DNA from: Sulfurovum sp. UBA1140
GTDB taxonomy: Bacteria; Campylobacterota; Campylobacteria; Campylobacterales; Sulfurovaceae
DNA length: 46,000 nucleotides
NCBI GenBank assembly: GCA_002311915.1
Contig: DCAF01000062.1
Coordinates: 1-46,000, forward strand
Direction: 5' to 3'
Below, in pieces: positions 15,838 to 23,200 of the stretch. The position numbers and the translations under genes are program-made. The notes beneath the pieces are model-generated. The model did no database searches, was not told the origin of the DNA, and saw nothing but the letters and a program-made list of their open reading frames with translations. Within the stretch, counting starts at the first letter, position 1. Every line of letters starts with the position of its first letter.

Positions 15838-17208
15838 TTATAAAAACAGTTTCCAATAGGTTAATGCCACTGTAAATGTAATTAAAATCCCTGCAATATT
15901 TAAGAAAATCCCTCGCTGTATCATCTGTGTGGTTTTGACATGCCCTGTCGACATTGCAATCGCATTAGGAGCCGTGGCAATGGGCAACATAAAGGCGTAA
16001 CTCGCAGAAATAGCCACAATTAGCATAAACAACATTGGGTCAAGTCCACTCTGTATGGCAAAAGGGTAGATAATTGGAATCATAATAGAGGTCAATGCCG
16101 TGTTGCTGGTTAACTCTGTTGCAAACACCACACCTGAACCGATAATAAACATCAATACAACAGGAGGGAGATAGTTAAAACTTACCAAAATATTAGCAAC
16201 CTCGGTCGCCAACTCTGTCTTTTGAAATGCCATTGCAATCGAGAATCCTGCTCCAAAAAGAAAGATAATTGCAAAAGGAATCTTTGCAAAATCCTCTTTC
16301 CACTCCAGTAAATCAACTTTAGGCAGAAACAGAAATAGACCAAAAGCTAAAAGTGTAAGTTTTTCGTTGATATGAATATCAAAGAGATATTTAAGTATTG
16401 GGTTCGCAGCTAAAAGAAGTGCCAAAGAGGAGAGTATCCAGACCAGTTTTTTTTGGTTAACGGTCAAAGGTTTTTTAGTCATGTCTATCTTAACCAACTC
16501 AAAATTCTCTTTTTTAAATCCATAAAGTAGAATCTCTGCGGCCATTACCATCATTATAATAGCCAAAGGCAACATCATCGCTGTCCAAGTGGCAAAAGGA
16601 ATCATCTCTAGCCCATTGGTCTCTATAAAATCCATCAGTATCAAGTTGGGTGGTGTCCCTACAGGGGTAATAATCCCCCCTATCAAAGAGGCATACGCCA
16701 CACCTAAAAGCAGACGAAATTTATAATCCACATTCTCTGTTAAAAACGCTGCGATAGGAATAATCAAGAGTGCTGTCGTGGTATCGGATAAAATAGAACT
16801 AAGCGACCCTGCTGTTAACATCAAAGAGTACAAGACCCCTCTAGGGGTATTGGGGAAAATAGAGAGAAGCTTGGTTGCCAAGCGTTTATGCAGTTGTGAT
16901 TTTTCTGTAGCAATCGCGAGTAAAAACCCCCCTACAAAAAGAAAAATAGTGGTTTTAGAGTAGTTTGAGACGACATCTTTGGATTCGACCAATCCCAACA
17001 TAGGAAAGAGTATAATCGGCAGAAGTGAAACCACCCCCATATGCAATCCACTGTTTGTCCACAAGGTCACCAAAAAAGCAATCACTCCGACCAACCTTGC
17101 CTGAACATCCGAAAAACTCGTCAATGCCAACAGGTAAAACCCCAACCCAATAAGCAAAGCAAAAATAATTAACCGATAACTCTCTATAAAAGATTTTAAA
17201 ACACGCAT
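15838..17208 (-). CDS. DASS/SLC13-family anion symporter (sodium-coupled dicarboxylate or sulfate type)
   Basis: 456 residues, 11 or more TM segments. Both SNT-type hairpin motifs are visible: SDTTTALLIIP (about 137) and TSNTALTSIMIP (about 365), with VGTPPNLILMD between, typical of the divalent anion:Na+ symporter family. The substrate (succinate, malate, sulfate or phosphate) cannot be told. I prefer ATG 17208 to GTG 17211 because GGAG then sits five nt upstream. The gene stands alone, 76 nt upstream of the coiled-coil gene. Confidence 0.88.
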   Translation of the reverse strand: MRVLKSFIESYRLIIFALLIGLGFYLLALTSFSDVQARLVGVIAFLVTLWTNSGLHMGVVSLLPIILFPMLGLVESKDVVSNYSKTTIFLFVGGFLLAIATEKSQLHKRLATKLLSIFPNTPRGVLYSLMLTAGSLSSILSDTTTALLIIPIAAFLTENVDYKFRLLLGVAYASLIGGIITPVGTPPNLILMDFIETNGLEMIPFATWTAMMLPLAIIMMVMAAEILLYGFKKENFELVKIDMTKKPLTVNQKKLVWILSSLALLLAANPILKYLFDIHINEKLTLLAFGLFLFLPKVDLLEWKEDFAKIPFAIIFLFGAGFSIAMAFQKTELATEVANILVSFNYLPPVVLMFIIGSGVVFATELTSNTALTSIMIPIIYPFAIQSGLDPMLFMLIVAISASYAFMLPIATAPNAIAMSTGHVKTTQMIQRGIFLNIAGILITFTVALTYWKLFL

Positions 17209-17279
17209 CACATCTCCAACAATTTTTAATAGATAATAGCGTAAAAGTGGTTATAAAGTTGAGTTAAAGGCAACATGTC

Positions 17280-17293
17280 TTACAATATTGTAA
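17280..17293. promoter_or_regulatory. Palindromic operator candidate for the RHH/MazF toxin-antitoxin operon
   Basis: TTACAATATTGTAA is a perfect 14-bp palindrome 29 nt before the antitoxin ATG, at the position of a promoter. Ribbon-helix-helix antitoxins usually bind such short palindromes to autoregulate. The following AAAGGAGG is a very strong ribosome binding site. Confidence 0.6.
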
Positions 17294-17321
17294 TACAAAA
17301 ATACAAAGGAGGAGCAGAGTT

Positions 17322-17555
17322 ATGGTAGCAACAGTAAGACTCGATAGTGAACTTGATACAATACTAAATGGTTTGGCTAAAGAGTTTGAAAAAAAAAGAA
17401 GTGAAATTATTAGAGAAGCAATTAGCTTTTATGCCAAAGCCTTAAAGAATAAGAAAAAAAATAGGCTTCACAGAGCCATAGAGAAGACATCAAGCAGAGA
17501 CTATGATGAGTATAAACTTATGGAAGAGACCTTAAATGACGGCTTTACGAAGTGA
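17322..17555 (+). CDS. Ribbon-helix-helix antitoxin (CopG/MetJ-Arc fold)
   Basis: 77 residues. The N-terminal strand MVATVRLDSEL and helices LDTILNGLAKEFEKKRSEIIREAISFYAKAL form a canonical RHH DNA-binding domain. The charged C-terminal tail (SSRDYDEYKLMEETLNDGFTK) would wrap the toxin. It overlaps the MazF-like gene by 20 nt in another frame and follows a palindromic operator candidate. Antitoxin and repressor role is inferred from this arrangement and the family. Confidence 0.88.
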   Translation: MVATVRLDSELDTILNGLAKEFEKKRSEIIREAISFYAKALKNKKKNRLHRAIEKTSSRDYDEYKLMEETLNDGFTK

Positions 17556-17883
17556 AATTTGGTTAGCCAATCTTAACCCCTCAAAAAAAGCAAATGAGAT
17601 TGGTAAAATTCGACCTGTACTTATATTCCAAAATGATGAACTTAATAGAAGTAGCTATCCTACAACGGTAATTTTACCACTAAGTACCGTGCTTATTGAT
17701 GATGCTAAACCATTGAGCTATCGAGTGAGCAAAAGAGAGAATCTAAAAAAAGATTCGGATATTTTAATCGCCCATATTCGTTCTGTGGACAATATTAGAT
17801 TGATTGAAAAGATAGCAATATTGAGTGATAGTGAAATGATAGAAATTAAAGAACTTTTAGATGAGGTTTTGTTGAATTATTAG
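17536..17883 (+). CDS. MazF/PemK-type mRNA interferase toxin
   Basis: 115 residues. The opening RSEIWLANLNPSKKANEIGKIRPVLIFQND contains the family signature: strand, NP turn, loop, then RPVLI with the catalytic Arg. YPTTVILPLST follows with the conserved Thr. The C-terminal helix IEIKELLDEVL is also typical. It should be a sequence-specific endoribonuclease blocked by the preceding RHH antitoxin. All expected core residues appear present, so the toxin looks intact. Confidence 0.88.
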   Translation: MTALRSEIWLANLNPSKKANEIGKIRPVLIFQNDELNRSSYPTTVILPLSTVLIDDAKPLSYRVSKRENLKKDSDILIAHIRSVDNIRLIEKIAILSDSEMIEIKELLDEVLLNY

Positions 17884-17904
17884 AAGAGGAATTATTCACC
17901 TCTT
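17884..17904. terminator. Hairpin between convergent toxin and ZorB-like genes
   Basis: AAGAGG and CCTCTT arms (6 bp) with a 9-nt AT-rich loop start directly at the mazF-like stop and overlap the end of the ZorB-like gene at 17896. There is no long T run, so termination is plausible but weak. Confidence 0.4.
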
Positions 17905-18510
17905 TAGCCCCAAATCCCGAGACCGAGACAACCGAATCTCAATACGCCGACGTAGCTTGTTTCCTGATTGATTCTTTAGCAATGAAATTTCACCCTTCTC
18001 ATTTATAAACTGCCCTGAACTGTAGGGGCGTATGATTTTAATGGGGGAGTCGGCTGTAATAAGTTTGGGTTTTAAGAAGCCAATCACCGAAACGGCTCTT
18101 TTCATGCCAAGTTCTAAGTTGGATGAGGCTTGAATCTGGTCAATATCACACCCGTGGGTCAAGCAGTGGTGTAGCTCTTGGTCAAATCTGCTTCCTTTGC
18201 TTTTTTTAGAAAAGGGTTGGGTATCGGTGTAGCCGTAGACTTCGACAATATCACACTGATGCTCTTTGGCAAAGGTTTGAATTTTATTTACCACGGTAGC
18301 CGTTAATTGATTTTTAAACTGATTGTTAAGTATGGCAGAACTGCTATGAAACGCATAGCCTTGAGCCTCGTCAAGGACAATAAGTGGGGGTTGTTGATGC
18401 TGTTTTAGTTGGGCCAAATAGAGTGAAGTGATGATAAAAAGTAGAATCATGACAATCATCAATATAATAAATATTTCACTCTGCATGGTGGTGTTTTCTC
18501 GTCGCTTCAT
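17896..18510 (-). CDS. ZorB/MotB-like membrane protein with OmpA peptidoglycan-binding domain
   Basis: 204 residues: a short cytoplasmic N-terminus, one TM helix (13-33), a linker, then an OmpA-like domain. In the latter, VYGYTDTQP (Asp96), SSNLELGMKRAVSVIGFL (Asn131, Arg139) and LRRRIEIRL match the peptidoglycan-binding core. A Cys-containing insert (HHCLTHGCDID) sits between them. MotB, TolR and ZorB carry an essential Asp at the start of the TM helix; here the corresponding position is Glu12 (QSEIFIILM), with no Asp in the helix. It lies 6 nt downstream of the MotA/ZorA-like gene. It would act as the stator anchor of a proton-driven motor; the cellular role is unknown. Confidence 0.75.
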   Translation of the reverse strand: MKRRENTTMQSEIFIILMIVMILLFIITSLYLAQLKQHQQPPLIVLDEAQGYAFHSSSAILNNQFKNQLTATVVNKIQTFAKEHQCDIVEVYGYTDTQPFSKKSKGSRFDQELHHCLTHGCDIDQIQASSNLELGMKRAVSVIGFLKPKLITADSPIKIIRPYSSGQFINEKGEISLLKNQSGNKLRRRIEIRLSRSRDLGLKR

Positions 18511-18516
18511 TATGGT

Positions 18517-19590
18517 TTATCTTTCACTTTTTAGTTTGGCTAAAAAGCCATCAATATCCGAGAGAATCTTCCCTGCACTGGGCAGACTATGTGCCACACT
18601 AGAGAGTTCATCAATCACCTTTTGACTCTGCTCAGAGAGCTGGTCAAGGGCTGATTCGGAGTGGGTCGAGAACTTTTTCATACTTCTAATATGTCTGTCC
18701 CACTCTTTAGCAATGGTGTTCATCTGCCCCAAACCACTATCAAAGGTCTCAATAGATTTTTTAAAGACCCGATTGGCATCTTTGGAACTGCTGTCAAAAT
18801 TTCGCTCTACGGTGTTAATTTGACGCTCTATCTGTTCAAACTGTTGCTTAAACTGTTGCATCGTTTCGGTCAGTACCCGTTGTGACTGCTCTGACGTGTT
18901 TTGTAGGTCTCTCTCTATCGTGTCACTCATGCTCTCTAGGCTATATTGCATCTTCTCATAGAGTGCTGTAAAGTTTTTAGAGAGTGACTCAATACTCTGC
19001 TCTGAAGTGGTGTTGGCATGGCTAATCGTCTCTTCTAACCGTTTGGAACTGTTTAGCAGTTGGGTGGTACTCTGTTCAATACTCTGCACCCACTGGTTAC
19101 TACTACGCTCTATCTGTAATCCTGCATTTCTAACTTTAATTGCCAAAAACTCTAAGGCATTGTCGGTCTCTTCGGTCGAGCTTAGTTGGTATCGGTAACG
19201 CTCTCGCTCCATCTCTTTACCAAATGCCCACCCGATAATACTGGTAATCAGTGCCGAACCAATCGGGGCAATAATTGTATCAATATGCTCAATCATCTCT
19301 GCCCCACCAAACTTAGAGGTCATAATTAACGCCACCGAAGTACCAATAAGCGTATGCAGATACCCCATGGTTGCTACTCGACTTCCTACTTCAATATTGT
19401 CGTCTCGTTCATTAATAATGGCAAAAAAACCTAAAATAACCAGCAGAACCATATGTTGAATTCCCACAGCTAAAAAGAGGACATTGACATATTTCTCAAT
19501 AAATTCAATCCCCACATAGAGACCAAGCATCAGGCTCACTGCCACTATAAAACCAAACCACCATATGGCACTAAAAAGCATTCTAATCAT
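18517..19590 (-). CDS. ZorA/MotA/ExbB-like channel subunit with long coiled-coil tail
   Basis: 357 residues. Four TM segments (about 6-26, 37-59, 73-92, 104-124) are followed by a Gln/Ser/Glu/Thr-rich coiled coil from about 140 to 340. TM3 (YLHTLIGTSVALIM) and TM4 (IGSALITSIIGWAFG) carry the paired Thr and small residues of the MotA/TolQ/ExbB fold. The tail recalls ZorA of the Zorya anti-phage system but is shorter. The start (AAGGA upstream) overlaps the preceding gene by 8 nt. The expected partner, an OmpA-domain protein, is encoded 6 nt downstream. Tail length and pairing favour ZorA-like over flagellar MotA; no flagellar genes are nearby. Confidence 0.75.
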   Translation of the reverse strand: MIRMLFSAIWWFGFIVAVSLMLGLYVGIEFIEKYVNVLFLAVGIQHMVLLVILGFFAIINERDDNIEVGSRVATMGYLHTLIGTSVALIMTSKFGGAEMIEHIDTIIAPIGSALITSIIGWAFGKEMERERYRYQLSSTEETDNALEFLAIKVRNAGLQIERSSNQWVQSIEQSTTQLLNSSKRLEETISHANTTSEQSIESLSKNFTALYEKMQYSLESMSDTIERDLQNTSEQSQRVLTETMQQFKQQFEQIERQINTVERNFDSSSKDANRVFKKSIETFDSGLGQMNTIAKEWDRHIRSMKKFSTHSESALDQLSEQSQKVIDELSSVAHSLPSAGKILSDIDGFLAKLKSER

Positions 19591-20110
19591 TTTTCATCCT
19601 TCGTATTGAAATCAGTTCATCCAGTATCTCACTGGCTTTGTCAAACTGATGTTTTGCCAAGAGTTTATAAATAGGTTTAGAGTCAAAAAGGCTCTCTTCC
19701 CGTAGGCTATCCATTTTTTTTAGTTGAGCAATCACTTGATTGAGCTTTTTTGCATTGATAATGGGTCGTTCACCGTCTCTATCTTCTCTACCAAAGGTCA
19801 GCACAAAATCTTGAAATACCTCAATGGGTCGTTTCTCTTGTAGTTCGTAAAGTGCTACCTCAGGAACATAATGCACACCAATATCAGCAAAAAGTGATAC
19901 CAGTAGCTCTTTAGAGAATCTAGGAAACGCTTGATAAGTTTTTATGGGTTGCATAAGAACCTCTTGAGGCAGAATACCCCTAAAAGGTACTTGTTTGGTC
20001 TGCGTAGATATATACGCCAAAGGAGGTCGATGGGCATTGCCATAATCAATAGAGGTAAAGAGTTCCTTTACAGCTATCTTTATGTTCTGTTTTAAGTTAT
20101 TTAAGTTCAA
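19583..20110 (-). CDS. Unrecognised soluble protein, first gene of the ZorAB-like operon
   Basis: 175 residues, no signal peptide or TM. The start is TTG 20110: an in-frame stop lies 9 nt upstream and the next internal Met is at about residue 53, so no better start exists. The N-terminal half contains YGNAHRPPLAYISTQTKQVPFRGILP and FPRFSKELLVSLFADIGVHYVPEV; the C-terminal half is helical and charged (KLLAKHQFDKASEILDELISIRR). No catalytic motif was recognised. Overlap with the channel gene (8 nt) argues for a stoichiometric or functional partner, perhaps a cytoplasmic effector or adaptor bound to the coiled-coil tail; that is inference. Confidence 0.65.
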   Translation of the reverse strand: MNLNNLKQNIKIAVKELFTSIDYGNAHRPPLAYISTQTKQVPFRGILPQEVLMQPIKTYQAFPRFSKELLVSLFADIGVHYVPEVALYELQEKRPIEVFQDFVLTFGREDRDGERPIINAKKLNQVIAQLKKMDSLREESLFDSKPIYKLLAKHQFDKASEILDELISIRRMKND

Positions 20111-20183
20111 TTCTTTCGCCTAAGAAAATATGTGGCGAATTATATCCCAATAGAGATGAATAGGGTTTTAAGGATTGGAATTA

Positions 20184-20213
20184 GTTGGGGTGAAATACAC
20201 CTATTCCCCCAAC
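20184..20213 (-). terminator. Hairpin at the 3' end of the alpha-2-macroglobulin gene
   Basis: GTTGGGG and CCCCAAC arms (7 bp, GC-rich) enclose a 16-nt loop that itself can pair as GGTG-TATTT-CACC. The stop codon of the large gene lies inside. No U tract follows, so this could be a factor-dependent terminator or a 3'-end stabiliser. Confidence 0.35.
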
Positions 20214-23200
20214 CCAATTCTAACCACAAAGAGTTCCCCTCCTATCTCTCGCACCGTTATGATATGCTGACTGATTCCTGTTAACTCTTTTTGACTGTTT
20301 TTAATGAGATAGTCAAATACAATTTTAACGCTGACCTCTTGATGTTTTTTGTCTATATGCTCAACAGTTAGTTTTACATTGCTATAGAGCCGATGTGACC
20401 ACTTTTTAAAGTAGTCAGCTTTATCTTTGAGTACATCTGCTTTGGTGGCATTTTTGGTACGGTAGTAGGTTGTTAGTGGGTAGTGAAATAGCTTGGTAAA
20501 CTCGTTGGGATTGGTGCTGGTCATCTCTTTTTGGTAGAGCTTTTGAACAAAATCTTTGGCTCTATTTTCTAATAATGGGGTAGGTTTACTACCTTGTGCT
20601 TTGACCACTATTTTTTTAACCCCTTTGGCGTAATCAGCAATTCGACTGTCGTACATCGCTTCGATAATAACGGCAGGAACTTGGCACTCTCCTTTGGTGG
20701 TTGCCATAAGGGGAGTGTAGATGATGCCTCGGTTCTCTTTTAGGGTATATCTTTTGGTCTTTTTGTTGTAACTCTCTTTTTTGTTTAAGTTAATAAAATT
20801 TAGAACTCGGTCATCTCTAATCTCTTTGTAGGTTTGGTTAATATTTTTATTTTTAAACTTTTCGTTGGCAGTTTGATTTTTAATGCGACTGTTTACAATA
20901 CTTAGACAGGCAGGAATTCTTTGGCTCATGACCACATTATGAATAGTCCCATAGTTGGCAATGGTCACTTTACTGTAGATTTTATCCCCTTGGGCTAGGG
21001 TATTAAGGTCAACAGTGTTGTTCTGCTCATCTATAAATTCACGCATGATACTTAGCTCTTTTTTAGTAGATAGGGTATTTTTAATCGGTTTCTTTAGATG
21101 TTTAATCAGCTCAACACTGTAGCTCATGGCACCACTTTGTGGGTTAAGGGTAATGGTGTTGTTGGTAAGTTCTTTAAACATGAGTGTTATAGGCTTGGTA
21201 TGTTTCTCTTCTTTTCCATTAATCTCAAGGGTAACATCAAGCTGACTTTTGGTGGGTTTCCCTAAAAAGAGGCTAATGGCTTTAAGGGCTATGGCTCTCT
21301 CTTGGGTTGAGTAGAGGTTATCTAATGATTTTTGAATGGTGACCAAATCTTTTGCCTCTTTATTGAAGTATTGAGACTTAATAATAAATTGTAAGAACAT
21401 ATCCCGTTGATTCGATTCAAAGTTTCCTGTATAGTCACCATAGGCTCTTTTCCCGTACATCTCTAGGGTGTAGCCCATGCTATCATAGAGTTTTTTTGCC
21501 TCATCATCTTTGCCTTGCATTTTAAGAATGGCAGACATGTAGTATTTGGCTAAGAAGTGTTTTTTATAAATCTCTTTTTCAAAGAGCATATTTGCACTAC
21601 TCTCTTCTAGGTTTTTATCTTCTGCTAGGATGTATCCTGCATAGATTCGGTGGAACTCATTGTAGGTTCCATTGTAGTTGCTATCGGCATTAACGACCGA
21701 TTTTAGCATCTTTATAATTTTTTTAATAAATCTCTCTTCTATCTCTGTACCATCTCGTTTAAGTTCCAAAATTGTTTGAGAGGCATACAACGAAGCGTAA
21801 CTGTTAACATGATTTCCCTCTTTCCAGTAGTTGAACTCTCCGTAGTAGTTCTGCATATTTCGTAATTTTTTAACCCCTTGTCGAATAAAGTTTTCACTCT
21901 CTCCAACAATCATATCATTTTTAAGAAAGGCTTTGGCATAGTGCATGGCAGATATTTGAGAACTGGTCTGTTCTGCACAACCATAAGGGTAACTTACTAG
22001 GTAGTTTAAGTCATTGCGTAACGCACCAATAAAATTGGTCGACAGGGTAACAAAGGCTTTGGCTCCTTGATAGGCTTTGGGTACGTTAATGACTATCTTT
22101 TGGTTGCTAATGCCTTTAAAAGTTTTGGTGCTAATGGCATGAGGGCTATAGATGGGTAGCTCTACACTGTTGCTAATTGACTCTTTATTATATTGGGCAT
22201 AAATGCTAATGCTACCTTTGCCTATTTTAGTGGCTAAAAGTTTGGCTTGAAGCAGTTTTGAACTGTTGGCAGGAACCGTTATTTGCTCTGTGGTTAGATT
22301 AAATTCTAGATTTTCCGAGAGTTTTGAGTTTAATGTGATGGTTTTAGGCTCTTTGGTGGTATTAAAAATACGAACAGGAACTTCAATCTTGTCACCAACC
22401 AAAGCATATCTTGGGTAGGATGGTTTAATCATGATGTCATCTTTAACGGTTAGCTCCATCTCTTCTACTCCAATACTATCTTCGTTGATGGCAATGACAA
22501 TAACCGAGGCACGTCCATTAAACTCTGGAATATCAATGCCTATAGAGGTGTTGTTCTCTTTACTCTCAACAATACCCGACCATATCATAAAAGGTTTAAT
22601 GCGTTTTCCCAAATCAGGTGCTAAATGCTTTTTCTTTTTAGACAAGATGTCACCTGCACCAAAACTGATGAGTTTTCCTTCGCTAATATATGCCATAAGT
22701 TGGTCATAAAGGTCGTAGTAACTGACAGCTTTGTCTGGTTTTTCATTAAAATAGTCAAAGATTTCGGGGCGTTTTTGGTCAACGAGTTGTAGTATCCCTC
22801 TATCGACCACGCTAATAAGCAGTTTCGATGGCTTATCGGTAGCAATATTAAGTTTAAAATGGCTCTTAGATTTACTTGTTTTTGGGGAGTTTAGGGTAAT
22901 ATTAATTTTATGTGCATTACGGTTGGGTTTAATGAATGTGTAACCTACAGCTCTAAAGGGGATAAGTTGCGAGGGGGTATCACTGGCACGAAAGGCTGTG
23001 GCGTGTAGATAGAGTCCCTGTTTCATCTCATTATCTATTGACATGGTGACTTTGGCAACCCCTTTTTTAAGTTCAACCATTTTGTACGACTCTATTCTCT
23101 CTCCTTCTAGGGTAAGGAGCAGTTGCCCCTCTAAAATAGGAGATTTAATGGTGGCTTCAAGGGTATCACCTTTTTTATAGAGCTTATCTTCAATCTTAAT

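Noticed and set aside
17896..20110. A complete Zorya defence system
   Set aside because: Only ZorA- and ZorB-like proteins are seen. No ZorC, ZorD (helicase/nuclease) or ZorE homologue is encoded on either side, and the tail is shorter than in ZorA.
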